A DNA stretch of 37,815 bases from Brevundimonas diminuta 3F5N (GCF_900163625.1 NZ_FUIE01000083.1:1-37815), one strand, 5' to 3'; positions 24,568 through 33,151 are shown, counted from the stretch's first letter. A program made the numbers and translations. Notes: a model not told the origin generated them from the letters alone.

Positions 24568-25169
24568 ACCGCTCTGGAAAGGTGGCGCTCGAAAGTGGCC
24601 ACCGCCGCCTTCACGTCGCGCGTACGGATCGCCGCCATCAGGGCGTGGTGGTCATGATCAGGCCGTGGCTTCCACCGGTCCTTGTACTGGACCAGCATAT
24701 GGCGCGAGCCGTGCAGTTGCAGATTGCCGACCTCTTCCAGCAGGCGCGGCATGCCGCAGGCGGCCATGGTCCCCAGATGGAAGGCGCGATTGGCCGCCTC
24801 CCAGTCGTAGACGTTATCCGCTTGATCGCAAACCAGACGCAGAGCCTCCAACCGCCCGATCTCGTCTTGGGTCAGGTTAGGCACCGAGTGCAGCAGGGCC
24901 AGCGGCTCCAGCGCCGCCCGCATCAGCTTCACCTCGCGTTGCGCCGCCTGATCCAGAGGCGCGACCCGCACCCCAACATTCGGCCGGCTGACCGCCAGCC
25001 CCCGGGCCACCAGACGCAGAAACGCCTCGCGTACCGGCACATGGCTGACCTGAAACTCCTCGGCGATATGGTCCTGTCGCAGCTTAGCGTCCGGCGCGAG
25101 ATCCCCGCGCACGATCCGAACCAGAAGCTCGTCGGCGATGCCGTCCGGTGAAACGCTGGGATTTTTGAT
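24564..25169 (-). CDS. bioR: GntR-family biotin repressor, BioR-like
   Basis: A FadR-type GntR regulator: winged helix IADELLVRIVRGDLAPDAKLRQ, recognition helix VSHVPVREAFLRLVARGL, then a helical C-terminal domain with metal-type residues (NRAFHLGTMAACG, DHDHHALMAAI). It is convergent with the bio operon, and the BioR box TTATCTATAA stands 25 bases before the frame. The first canonical start, GTG 25112, would remove helix 1 of the DNA-binding domain. The frame is open to 25175 but has no ATG, GTG or TTG there; the coordinate uses ATC 25169, ten bases after AGGA. BioR represses bio genes in Agrobacterium and Brucella, so autoregulation and repression of bioB are expected. Confidence 0.85.
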   Translation of the reverse strand: MKNPSVSPDGIADELLVRIVRGDLAPDAKLRQDHIAEEFQVSHVPVREAFLRLVARGLAVSRPNVGVRVAPLDQAAQREVKLMRAALEPLALLHSVPNLTQDEIGRLEALRLVCDQADNVYDWEAANRAFHLGTMAACGMPRLLEEVGNLQLHGSRHMLVQYKDRWKPRPDHDHHALMAAIRTRDVKAAVATFERHLSRAV

Positions 25170-25193
25170 GGCGGGTCAGTCCTGAAGGTTTAA

Positions 25194-25203
25194 TTATCTA
25201 TAA
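25194..25203 (-). promoter_or_regulatory. BioR operator before bioR
   Basis: TTATCTATAA exactly fits TTATMTATAA. It lies just upstream of the BioR-like frame and implies negative autoregulation. Confidence 0.75.
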
Positions 25204-25649
25204 TCAAGAAAGCTCTGTCTATCAACGATTTCACAGGCCGCGCAAGCCGAGCGACTTCCCAAGCTCAGGGCCCGGACACCCTCGATCGCTAGTTAGAGCC
25301 AGGTTCGGGCGACGTGACGCCACTTGGGCGACCGACCCGGAAGCGGACATACTGAACCGCTGGATTGAGTCAGGCGCAGCCTTTACGTTCATCGATCGGC
25401 TAATGGCTCATGTTGACTCACTTCTGGCGTTCGGAAAGTCTGTTTTGCGCGCTGCCCCGAGCGCTACCGCGTTGGGTCTGCTCCTGACATCAGAGACGTT
25501 CGGATGGCCGGCTCAGGGCCGGTGAACTGACAGCGGAAGAGTGAATTACGATTCATAATATCGCTTAGGCATGCGCTAAGCTTATCTGATCGGCAGACGT
25601 TAAGAGCGCGCCCTTATGGTCTTGTGGCAATCAAGAGCATGAGGACGCC
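25204..25649. other. intergenic region before the pilin-like gene
   Basis: It holds one repeat copy (25334-25372) and a dyad GCTTAG (25563-25568) / CTAAGC (25576-25581) about 70 bases before the next gene, which could be an operator. Nothing else is recognised. Confidence 0.5.
25334..25372 (-). repeat. dispersed intergenic repeat, copy 5
   Basis: On the minus strand TGACTCA (25372 to 25366) is followed 22 bases later by ATGTCCGCTTCCGGGTC. Same two words and nearly the same spacing as copies 1 and 2. Confidence 0.55.
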
Positions 25650-26084
25650 ATGACCGAATTGATGCGGGTGCGCCGCTGTGCGCTTCTTGTCGCCGTCGCC
25701 GCCGGCCTGACAGCCTTCGCTTCGCCGCAGATCGCTGCGGCAGGCCCTAGAGCGGGGGGTTCCTACCAACTGCGCGCTGTCGTACCCGTCGCCTGCTGGG
25801 TGCGGCCCGACACCACCGTCGTTGCGGAGACCGGCCGGACAGGGTCCGTTATCGAGGCCTGCAACAGCCCCGGAGGCTTCACCGTATCCGCCGCTTATCG
25901 TCCGCTCAAGGCCACAGAGACTGCACGCATGACCTATGGAGAGCGATCGCTGAACCTGACGAAGACCGGCAACTTGGAATTGCGCCGCTCCAATATGGCG
26001 GCCATCCGCACCATCGCCTACCGCTTCGACGAGGTGCAGTTGGACGAACCTCTGGTCCTGGCCCTGACGATCCAGCCGATATAG
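25650..26084 (+). CDS. secreted pilin-like protein (SCPU-like)
   Basis: A 144-residue protein with a signal peptide (LLVAVAAGLTAFASPQIAAA, cleavage near residue 31). Two cysteines (VACWV and IEACNSPGGFTVSA) are placed as in spore-coat-U-like and fimbrial subunits, where the second is followed by a glycine-rich turn and strand. The last residues, LALTIQPI, are a hydrophobic alternating strand like those ending the other SCPU proteins of the locus. GAGGA precedes the ATG. It has its own terminator and lies before the regulator rather than inside the pilus operon, so it may be an alternative subunit, an adhesin cap or a remnant of a second operon. Confidence 0.6.
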   Translation: MTELMRVRRCALLVAVAAGLTAFASPQIAAAGPRAGGSYQLRAVVPVACWVRPDTTVVAETGRTGSVIEACNSPGGFTVSAAYRPLKATETARMTYGERSLNLTKTGNLELRRSNMAAIRTIAYRFDEVQLDEPLVLALTIQPI

Positions 26085-26106
26085 CCAAGGTTTTCGGTTC
26101 AGACGT

Positions 26107-26144
26107 GACAAAGCCCCCGCCGACGCCTCGGCGGGGGCTTTGTC
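26107..26144. terminator. strong bidirectional terminator
   Basis: GACAAAGCCCCCGCCGA (26107-26123) and its inverse TCGGCGGGGGCTTTGTC (26128-26144) form a perfect 17-base stem with a CGCC loop, followed by ATTTTA. Confidence 0.9.
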
Positions 26145-26313
26145 ATTTTACGCGCCGCGGCCTCACCGAAGCTCATCACAGGACACCGATCAAGGTTCAA
26201 ACCTTACAGTTAACACCCCCAAATTTTACATGATGGCGCCGTTCGCCGATCGCGATAATATCAACGAGCTAGACGGGGCTACGGCCCTAGATTGCCGATG
26301 GGGAGGGAACGGG

Positions 26314-26922
26314 GTGGGCCTTCAGGGAACGACAGAGGCGCGTCGATTCGACATTGAATCGATCAATGAGGCCGCCTGCTCAGAAGCCTGGAGCAAGAGC
26401 TGCAGCCGTGCGGCCATGATCATCACGCCCAGCCTGCACCTTCTGTGGAGCAATGAAGAAGGGCGCCGGCTTCTCGCCATCGACCGCGATCTGGGAGAAG
26501 TCGGGGGCCGCTTGAGCTTCGCCCAGCGCACCGGTCTGTTCGCCTTCGCCGCCTTTCTTGAGAACCTGGGCGACGAGCCTCGGGCCTGGGTTCTGGCTCG
26601 ACGCGACGGCGGCGGGGATTGCCTGATCATCCGGGCGGTGCGGATCGCACTGGGCGACGCCCAAGCGGTCATCCTGGCCTTCAGCGACACTGCGGGATCG
26701 CGCCGCCTGTGGGCCGACTTCGGTCCCGCGCTCGATCTCACCTCGGCGGAAACCACTCTGCTGAAGCGGCTGGTCGACGGGGCCACGATTACAGAAGCCG
26801 CGCAGGACCTCGGCGTCAGCCTGGAAACCGCCCGAACGCACGTCAAACGCGCCTACGCCAAGCTGGGCGTCAGCAGCCGCGAGGAAATGTTCGCCAAGAT
26901 ATCGCCCTTCCGACTGTCCTGA
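26314..26922 (+). CDS. LuxR-type (GerE) transcriptional regulator
   Basis: About 202 residues: an N-terminal sensory region (IITPSLHLLWSNEEGRRLL reads like a PAS-type fold) and a C-terminal LuxR helix-turn-helix (LTSAETTLLKRLVDGATITEAAQDLGVSLETARTHVKRAYAKLGVSSREE). No receiver-domain phosphorylation site is seen. The frame is open back to 26140, but that includes a terminator. GTG 26314 follows GGAGG with seven bases of spacing and codon use changes there to the local norm. ATG 26230 is an alternative. It stands between the pilin-like gene and the pilus operon and is the likely regulator of one or both. Confidence 0.8.
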   Translation: MGLQGTTEARRFDIESINEAACSEAWSKSCSRAAMIITPSLHLLWSNEEGRRLLAIDRDLGEVGGRLSFAQRTGLFAFAAFLENLGDEPRAWVLARRDGGGDCLIIRAVRIALGDAQAVILAFSDTAGSRRLWADFGPALDLTSAETTLLKRLVDGATITEAAQDLGVSLETARTHVKRAYAKLGVSSREEMFAKISPFRLS

Positions 26923-26940
26923 CCCGCCTGCGGCTGGCGA

Positions 26941-27801
26941 TCAAACGGCGGGACACTGCGGCGCCGGATCACGCTGGATGCGCACCACCTCATCCGACCG
27001 CTGCTCGCCCGCGCGTATCGCGATCGTGCGGCTGACCTCGGACACCCACCCGTCCGCGACATGGAGGGTGGCGCGGACATCGCGCTTCATGCTGTTCGCA
27101 GTCCCGGTCGAGCCAGGCGTTTCGGCGCTGAACGAGCGCGTGAGCAGCAGGCCGCATCCATCGGCGGTGCGCGCAGCCGATTGCACGCCGGATCGCGCCG
27201 CCTGGTCCGTATTCTGAAGCGGCTGCTCGACACGGCCTTCCGGCAGAGGCTGTCGGGGCTGCATTTCTGCCAGCAAGGCAACATCGCTCAGCAGCAGGGA
27301 CAGCAGGTCCTCCGGCGGCAAGCGGTCCAGCCCCGCCGCCAGAACGTCCGCCTGTTCCTGTTGCAGGCCCAGTTCGCTCAGACGCATGCGGTACGCCTCC
27401 CGCACGGCGGGCCAGTCCGCAAAAGCCACGGGTCGTCCAGAGGCGTCAGCGGCGACGACTACATCCAAGCCGACCCAGGCCTGAAGAAGCCGCTCCAGAC
27501 CGGGATCGCGGCTGTCGGTCAGGGATGCTTCCAGCAACCGAAACCGGAGGGTCATCCGTTCGGTCGAGGCCGCCAGGGTCTCCAGCTCGAACTTCTGGCG
27601 GTTGACCTGACGCGCCTCGCCGCCTTCGGCGTAGGACGTCAGCTCGGTCTCGCTGACGAACACGCGCAGATCGCCGACGGCGTCGGGTCGGCGCTGAACC
27701 TCAAGGGCCGGGATCGAGGCGTCGGCAGGCCCGGCGGCGGCCGGCGGGTTCTGAGAGACGGCCTGCGCCAGGACGTAAAGGGCCGCGAAAAGCATCTTCA
27801 T
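26941..27801 (-). CDS. secreted protein of unknown function
   Basis: A 286-residue protein with a signal peptide (MKMLFAALYVLAQAVS, cleavage about residue 20-24) and no membrane anchor after it. No family is recognised. The middle is helical and acidic (LLQAWVGLDVVV, LGLQQEQADVLAAGLDRLPPEDLLSLLLSDVALLAEM); the C-terminal part is beta-rich with two cysteines (DGCGLLL and PQCPAV at the very end). GGGGAG precedes the ATG. It is divergent from the SCPU operon, sharing the 190-base promoter region, and convergent with the LuxR gene. Its position suggests a role in fibre biogenesis or envelope monitoring, but this is guilt by association only. Confidence 0.7.
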   Translation of the reverse strand: MKMLFAALYVLAQAVSQNPPAAAGPADASIPALEVQRRPDAVGDLRVFVSETELTSYAEGGEARQVNRQKFELETLAASTERMTLRFRLLEASLTDSRDPGLERLLQAWVGLDVVVAADASGRPVAFADWPAVREAYRMRLSELGLQQEQADVLAAGLDRLPPEDLLSLLLSDVALLAEMQPRQPLPEGRVEQPLQNTDQAARSGVQSAARTADGCGLLLTRSFSAETPGSTGTANSMKRDVRATLHVADGWVSEVSRTIAIRAGEQRSDEVVRIQRDPAPQCPAV

Positions 27802-27909
27802 GTCAGGCTCCCCGACGACCTCGACACGAGGCGGGGTCGCCCCAATTCGCCCACGCGGCGAATTTCATCGAATAATCATGAAATTAACTATTTTTTCTTC
27901 GAGCGCGTA

Positions 27910-27921
27910 CCCCAAATGGGG
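27910..27921. promoter_or_regulatory. CCCC-AAAT-GGGG dyad in the divergent promoter region
   Basis: CCCC (27910-27913), AAAT, GGGG (27918-27921), flanked by TA and GA. It sits in an otherwise AT-rich region (TTAACTATTTTTTC) between the secreted unknown gene and the SCPU operon. A half copy, CCCCCAAAT, lies at 26216-26224 before the LuxR gene. It may be an operator. Confidence 0.4.
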
Positions 27922-27992
27922 GACGATTAACAAAAGCCTAACGTGCTCCTTAGCCCTCGAACGAGGGAGCGGCGACATACGCCGGGGAGCAG

Positions 27993-28538
27993 ATGCGAAC
28001 AGCCTGTTTGCTTGCAGCCGCGCTGCTGGCCGCAGCCGGAACGGCGGCCGAAGCCGCCGACGCCGGGCGCAAGTCCCTGGTGCTGGAAGCCGTGGGCCGG
28101 ATTTCGCCGCGGTGCGACATCGGAGCCTTGGGCGGCGTCGACTTCGGCGACCTGCGGCGCAGCGGACTGGCCGTCGAGACGCGCTTCGGCCTGAGCTGCA
28201 ACGTTCCCTTCGACATCAATCTGCGCTCCGCCAACGGCGGACTGGCGCATGAAACCCTGCCGCGCGGGCAAGGCCCGTACAGCGGCCTGGCGGCCTATCG
28301 CCTGGCCATCAACGTGCCCCTGGAAAGCGGAACCCCCGGCCGCGGCGGACGCGGCGGCGCGGCGACCGGCGACTTCACCAGCCGGCAGTTGCAGGCGGGA
28401 CAGGTGATCTCGAGCCGAGGCGGCGTCGCCTTCGACGGCGGCCGCCTGAACATCGAGATGATGGAGCCCGAAGGCGCCGGCCTGCTGGCCGGACGCTACT
28501 GGGAAACCGTGGAGATCAGCCTCGTGCCGAGGCTGTAG
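27993..28538 (+). CDS. spore coat protein U-like (SCPU) secreted protein
   Basis: A 181-residue secreted protein: signal peptide to about residue 21 (AAEAAD), then a beta-sandwich with cysteines in PRCDIGAL and LSCNVPFDINLRS, the arrangement of SCPU/archaic pilin subunits. A Gly/Arg-rich loop (PGRGGRGGAATG) is unusual. The C-terminal GRYWETVEISLVPRL is the family's final strand. GGGGAG precedes the ATG. First gene of the pilus operon; it may be a minor or initiating subunit. Confidence 0.82.
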   Translation: MRTACLLAAALLAAAGTAAEAADAGRKSLVLEAVGRISPRCDIGALGGVDFGDLRRSGLAVETRFGLSCNVPFDINLRSANGGLAHETLPRGQGPYSGLAAYRLAINVPLESGTPGRGGRGGAATGDFTSRQLQAGQVISSRGGVAFDGGRLNIEMMEPEGAGLLAGRYWETVEISLVPRL

Positions 28539-28694
28539 AGACCGGCGATGAACGCGAAGCACATCGAGCGTCGAGCGGATGCCTGGCGCCCCCGTGGGGC
28601 AGCTGAGCGGACTGTGCGGAAGCTCGGCGCGTGCGGCGCGGCCAAAGCGGGTGTGACCGGCGCAATCCTGCGCACTTCTTGGAGGAAGACTGAA

Positions 28695-29456
28695 ATGAAA
28701 GCCTATCAACTGATCGCCGGCGTCGCTGCGCTGGCCCTCTCCGCGAACGCCGCTTCGGCCGGCAGCTTCAGCCAGAGCGCGGCTCACCTGCCGATCATCG
28801 GCAGCATCAGCGGCTCGGGCCAGGGCTCGGCCATCGCCGGCCAGAGCGCCAACGCCCTGTCGACCTTCTTCGGCGGCGAGGAAGTCGCGTCGTGGATCTC
28901 GGCCTCGGGCAGCGTCGCCAACAACATCGGCACCGCCGGCAACGCCCAAGCCAGCTTCACCCTGCGCGGCGAAGTCTCGCAGGACTGCTCCTTCTACTCG
29001 GGCAACATCAACACCGTTCTGAACTTCGGCCAGATCGGCATCAACACCCTGGACAACGGCGGCGTTGACGACGCCTTCGACATGGTCAGCGCGGCCAACG
29101 CCTCGATCGAGACCAACACCGCGGGCTGCAACACCCGCAACGAAGTGCGCATCACCAAGGCCAACGGCGTCGCCGGCATGAAGTCGAACTACGCCGGCGC
29201 CTTCGACGGCGCCCAGTTCCAGGCCAACCTGCCGTACAAGGTGGATGCGACCTGGACCGGCGTTCCCGCCGGCGCCGGTTCGGCGACCGCCTCGACGCAG
29301 ACGCTGACGGTCGACACCACCGAAGCCGGCGACCTGAAGGTCCAAGGCGCCTGGAAGTCGCACTTCAACGTCAACATCAACGTGCCGGTCCCGAGCAAGT
29401 CGCTGGTCTCGGGCACCTATCAGGACACCCTGACGATCGAACTGGCCGCCATCTAA
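28695..29456 (+). CDS. major pilin-like SCPU protein
   Basis: A 253-residue secreted protein. It has a clean signal peptide ending SANAASAG (about residue 22), a Ser/Gly-rich N-terminal stretch (SISGSGQGSAIAGQSANA), then a domain with cysteines in SQDCSFYSG and TAGCNTRNE. It ends VSGTYQDTLTIELAAI, the strand pattern of archaic pilins that complete a neighbour's fold. It has the strongest ribosome binding site of the locus (GGAGGAAG) and highly uniform codons, both fitting abundant expression. The frame extends upstream to 28548, but ATG 28695 is the start that gives a signal peptide. A hairpin follows it before the chaperone gene. Confidence 0.83.
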   Translation: MKAYQLIAGVAALALSANAASAGSFSQSAAHLPIIGSISGSGQGSAIAGQSANALSTFFGGEEVASWISASGSVANNIGTAGNAQASFTLRGEVSQDCSFYSGNINTVLNFGQIGINTLDNGGVDDAFDMVSAANASIETNTAGCNTRNEVRITKANGVAGMKSNYAGAFDGAQFQANLPYKVDATWTGVPAGAGSATASTQTLTVDTTEAGDLKVQGAWKSHFNVNINVPVPSKSLVSGTYQDTLTIELAAI

Positions 29457-29478
29457 AACGGCCCGGCAAGATGCGAAG

Positions 29479-29506
29479 AAGCCCGCCCGCCCAGTCGGGC
29501 GGGCTT
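29479..29506 (+). terminator. hairpin between pilin and chaperone genes
   Basis: AAGCCCGCCCG (29479-29489), loop CCCAGT, CGGGCGGGCTT (29496-29506). No T-run follows, so partial termination or mRNA protection is likely, leaving more pilin than chaperone-usher message. Confidence 0.6.
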
Positions 29507-29598
29507 CGAGCATCAGAAGGACGTCATTTGCGTATCAGCGGCACGAATTCTGCATGACCTCGGTACACGAGCCTGCAGGCTGAGGGGGGAAGATCAAT

Positions 29599-30483
29599 AT
29601 GGGACTAGGGCTGAAACAGCGGGCCGCGCCTCGCGTCGAACGACAGAAAAAGAAGTCCCGCATCGGACTGGTCCTGGCCGCCACCCTGTTCCTGGGGATC
29701 ACCGCCACCGCCGTCGAGGCGATGCGCGTCTCGCCCATGGTCGCGGAAATCTCGTCGCGCGGCGCCGGATCTTCCGCCCGGATCGAGGTGCAGAACCTGG
29801 CCGCCAAGGCTCTGCCCTATGAAACGCGCATCACGCGCATCTCCTTCGACGAGAACGGCAAGCTTGTGGAAACCCCGGCCGATGAGGACTTCCTGGTCTT
29901 CCCGCCGCAGGGCGTCGTGCCCGTGCGCGGACGCCAGGTGATCCGGGTCCAGTGGGTCGGCGACCCCGACATCGACGTGTCGCGCGCCTATTACGTCGGC
30001 ATCCGCCAGCTTCCCGTCGAACTGGAGGAAGGCGCAAGCGGCGACCTCGCCGCCCAGGTGCAGGTCGTCTACCATATGAAGTCGCTGGTCACCGTCGCCC
30101 CTCCGGGCGCAACGGCCGACGTCTCGGTCGTCAGCGCCCGCGCGATTGAAATCGACGCCGCCCCGGCCGCCCCCGTCATCGACGAAAGCGTCGGCGGCAC
30201 CGGCGAGGCCGCCCCGACGCCGAACGCCGCCAAGGTTCCCGGCGTCGAGGTCCGCGTGCGCAACGCCGGCCGCCGCTACGCCCTGATGAGCGGCGCAACC
30301 TGGTGGGTCGAGGGGCGTGGTCCCGACGGCGCGCGCACCGAAATCCGCCTGGACGCCTCGACTGTCAACGAGGCCGTCGGCGCCGGCTATCTCGAGCCCC
30401 TGAAGGGCGATCGGACCTTCTACCTGCCCACCAGCGTCGCCTTCTCGCCGGATGCGCCGATCAAGGTGCGCTTCAGCCAATGA
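29599..30483 (+). CDS. periplasmic pilus chaperone (PapD-like)
   Basis: A 294-residue chaperone that holds pilin subunits in the periplasm and delivers them to the usher. After a charged N-terminus (VERQKKKSR) comes a signal segment (IGLVLAATLFLGITATAVEA). Domain 1 shows AMRVSPMVAEISSRGAGSSARIEVQN, LPYETRITRISFDENGK, FPPQGVVPVRGRQVIRVQWVG and YYVGIRQLPVEL, the G1-strand region of PapD-type chaperones. Domain 2 follows and ends TSVAFSPDAPIKVRFSQ. It is longer than the usual 230-250 residues because of an insert (VIDESVGGTGEAAPTPNA). Its stop overlaps the usher start (ATGA, 30480-30483). Confidence 0.9.
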   Translation: MGLGLKQRAAPRVERQKKKSRIGLVLAATLFLGITATAVEAMRVSPMVAEISSRGAGSSARIEVQNLAAKALPYETRITRISFDENGKLVETPADEDFLVFPPQGVVPVRGRQVIRVQWVGDPDIDVSRAYYVGIRQLPVELEEGASGDLAAQVQVVYHMKSLVTVAPPGATADVSVVSARAIEIDAAPAAPVIDESVGGTGEAAPTPNAAKVPGVEVRVRNAGRRYALMSGATWWVEGRGPDGARTEIRLDASTVNEAVGAGYLEPLKGDRTFYLPTSVAFSPDAPIKVRFSQ

Positions 30484-33149
30484 AGCCTCGGCTAGTCCCT
30501 ACGGCGATCCTGGCCTCGGTTCTGGTCTCGAACGGCGCAGCGCCCGCCAGCGCGGCGTCGCTGAGCGAAGACGCGCCCATCATCACGGCGCCGCCTCGGT
30601 TCGAAGAGCCGCCGCAGGCGCAGACCCCGGCGCAAGTTCAGGTCCAACCTCTGCAGAACTCGCCGCCGGGCGCCGCCCAGCCCGCCGCCCAGACCGCCGC
30701 CCAGACCGCCGCCCCGCCGGCAGCGGTCGTGCGTCCTGACATCAATCCCTACAACCGCGACATCACCCTGACCGCGCCGCTGACGTTCAACCGGCGGCCT
30801 CTGGGCGAAGTTCCTGTGACCCTGACGCGCGATGATCGCTTCATCGTCGATTCAGCAGGCTTCCTCGAACTGATCACGCCCCTGCTCACCGACGAGGCCG
30901 CTGCGGCGCTCACGGCGCGACTGGCCGGCCAACAGGGTTTCGAAGGCGAGGAATTGGCCGCTCAAGGGGTGTCGCTCGAATACGACCCCACAGCCCTGTC
31001 GCTGCTGGTGGTGCGCATCGCCCCTAATCTTCGACGCCTGGAAGTCCTGTTCGAGCGCGGCGGCCCCGAGGCGGAAGGCCTGGCGCCCCTGCCCTTCTCC
31101 GCCTTCCTGAACGCGGCGACATCGTGGAGCTATCGCCACGCGACCGGCGACGCCCCTGCGCCGAACGTCTATCTGAACGGCGCCGGCCGCTGGCGCGGCC
31201 TGGTTCTGGAGGCCGAGGTTCAGGGCCGCGAGACCCTGGGGTCCGGCGACTATGAATGGCTGCGGCGCTACGCCCGTTTCGTCTACGACCAGCCCCAGGA
31301 ATACCGCCGCTGGACCGTCGGCGATCTCAACCCCGAGTTCCGCGGTCTGCAGGGCTATGCCGACGTGGGCGGCGTCGGCGTGACGCGCCAGCGGCGCCGC
31401 TTCGATCCCTATCGTCCGAACGTGTTCCGCCAGGACCGGCAGCTGCTGCTGCAGAGCGAGTCCACGGTGCGTATCCTGCGCAACGGCGCCCTGGTGCGCG
31501 AACTGCGCCTGGACCCCGGCCAGTACGACCTGTCCAACCTGCCGGTGCAGACCGGGAGCAACGACCTGGAAGTCGTCGTGGTCGACGGATCGGGCGCTTC
31601 CCAATCCTATCGCTACAGCGCCTATATCGACTCGATCGACCTCGATCCCGGCGAGTACGAATACGGCGGATATCTCGGGGTGGCCGGACGTCCCAGCTTC
31701 GGCCAGCCGGACTATTCGGACGGCGACCTCGCCTTCACGGGCTACTGGCGCAAGGCCTTCATTGACAAACCCGCCCTGGGCGTCGGCCTGCAGGCCAGCG
31801 AACGGGTCCAGATGGCCAACGCCCAGACCCAGTTCATCCTGCGCAACGGCTCTCGCCTGAACTTCCAGGTCGGCGCCAGCAACAGCGACACGGCCGGGGG
31901 CGGCTACGCCCTTGTCGCAGCCTATGATTTCTATATCGACCGCCCCACGACATCGGACTTCTTCACGGTTCAGTTCGAACATGTGTCGGAAGGCTTTGCG
32001 ACGCTTTCGGACCCGGACGCCTCCAACCCCATCGCCTGGCAGGCCTACGGCCAGTACTCGCGCGTCTTCTCCGACCGCCTCTACGGCAGCGTGGGCCTGG
32101 CCTACAACAAGTCGCGGGATAGCGCGGGCCTGGGCGATTCCTTCCGCTCGGACCTGACGGCCAACTACGCCATCAACCGTCAGTGGAGCGCTCAGGCGGG
32201 GGTGAACTACCTCAAGTACGAAGACACGCCCGGCGGCCGCCGCGACCGCGACGGCTGGGGCTTCACCTTCGCCCTGACCTGGCGGCCGTCCAGCGATGTG
32301 CGCGCCGACGCGCGCTACGATTCCAACCTGAACAGCGCCTCCGCCTCCTTCTACAAGATCCCGGAGAATCTGGCCGGTTCGATCGGCTATTCCGCCATCG
32401 CCACCTATGACGACGGTCCCGCCAGCCTTCTGGGCGGCGTCGACTATGTCGGCAACCGCTTCAACGCCTCGATCTCGCACGCCGGATACGGTCAGAACTT
32501 CGGCTCGATCAGCGACCAGCAGGTCACGACCGCCAGCGTCTCTACCGCCATCGCCTTCGCGGGCGGCAAGGCCGCCATCGGCCGGCGCGTCGCCGACAGC
32601 TTCGCCATCCTGTACGGCCACCCGAGCCTGGAAGATCGTCCGGTCATCGCCGGCGAAGTCCTGCGCGACGGCCGCTACTCGGCCGCCAGCGGGCCCCTGG
32701 GTCCGGTGCTCTATCCCTACCTGGGGTCGTATGTGAACGATTCCGTCTACTACGACGTCATCGACGCGCCCGCCGGCTATGACATCGGCGAGGGCGTAAA
32801 GCGGGTGCGGCCGGCCTATCGCAGCGGCTACGCCTTCGAGATCGGTTCGGACGCCTTCGTCAGCGCCGTGGGCTCCGTCACCGGGCGCGGAGCCGCGGGC
32901 CCGGCGCCGTTGTCGCTGATCGGCGGGCGCGTGATCGCCCTGGACGAACCCGACGCCGCTTCCCAGCCCTTCTTCACCAACAGCGTCGGCCGCTTCGCCG
33001 TCCAGGGGCTGAAGCCGGGCGGGCGCTATCGCGTCGAACTCTTCACTGACCCCAGGGGCGGCTTCGACTTCACCGTCCCGGCCGACAACGACGGCCTTTA
33101 CAATCTTCGCGTCGTCCACGTCGACATCGCTGCGCCTGAAGGAGATTGA
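30480..33149 (+). CDS. outer membrane pilus usher (archaic chaperone-usher family)
   Basis: An 889-residue outer membrane assembly platform. It has a signal peptide (VPTAILASVLVSNGAAPASA), a Pro/Gln/Ala-rich linker, then an N-terminal domain (DITLTAPLTFNRRPLGEVPVTLTRDDRFIVD). The long beta-barrel is recognisable from alternating strands and from RILRNGALVRELRLDPGQYDLSNLPVQTGSNDLEVVVVD, the usher plug region. A C-terminal domain with GGRVIALDEPDA and FAVQGLKPGGRYRVELFTDPRG ends the protein. The frame is open upstream to 30303, but ATG 30480 overlaps the chaperone stop and gives the signal peptide. It is followed after two bases by the tip-like gene. Confidence 0.92.
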   Translation: MKPRLVPTAILASVLVSNGAAPASAASLSEDAPIITAPPRFEEPPQAQTPAQVQVQPLQNSPPGAAQPAAQTAAQTAAPPAAVVRPDINPYNRDITLTAPLTFNRRPLGEVPVTLTRDDRFIVDSAGFLELITPLLTDEAAAALTARLAGQQGFEGEELAAQGVSLEYDPTALSLLVVRIAPNLRRLEVLFERGGPEAEGLAPLPFSAFLNAATSWSYRHATGDAPAPNVYLNGAGRWRGLVLEAEVQGRETLGSGDYEWLRRYARFVYDQPQEYRRWTVGDLNPEFRGLQGYADVGGVGVTRQRRRFDPYRPNVFRQDRQLLLQSESTVRILRNGALVRELRLDPGQYDLSNLPVQTGSNDLEVVVVDGSGASQSYRYSAYIDSIDLDPGEYEYGGYLGVAGRPSFGQPDYSDGDLAFTGYWRKAFIDKPALGVGLQASERVQMANAQTQFILRNGSRLNFQVGASNSDTAGGGYALVAAYDFYIDRPTTSDFFTVQFEHVSEGFATLSDPDASNPIAWQAYGQYSRVFSDRLYGSVGLAYNKSRDSAGLGDSFRSDLTANYAINRQWSAQAGVNYLKYEDTPGGRRDRDGWGFTFALTWRPSSDVRADARYDSNLNSASASFYKIPENLAGSIGYSAIATYDDGPASLLGGVDYVGNRFNASISHAGYGQNFGSISDQQVTTASVSTAIAFAGGKAAIGRRVADSFAILYGHPSLEDRPVIAGEVLRDGRYSAASGPLGPVLYPYLGSYVNDSVYYDVIDAPAGYDIGEGVKRVRPAYRSGYAFEIGSDAFVSAVGSVTGRGAAGPAPLSLIGGRVIALDEPDAASQPFFTNSVGRFAVQGLKPGGRYRVELFTDPRGGFDFTVPADNDGLYNLRVVHVDIAAPEGD

Positions 33150-33151
33150 GC

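Noticed and set aside
26140..26313. Longer start for the LuxR-type regulator
   Set aside because: The first codons lie in a terminator stem and the codon use before 26314 does not match the locus; a good ribosome binding site precedes GTG 26314.
30852..33119. Minus-strand open frame of 755 codons across the usher gene
   Set aside because: It is an exact antisense shadow of a clear usher with a signal peptide and coupled start; its translation is Val/Ala/Gly/Arg-rich with no family features.
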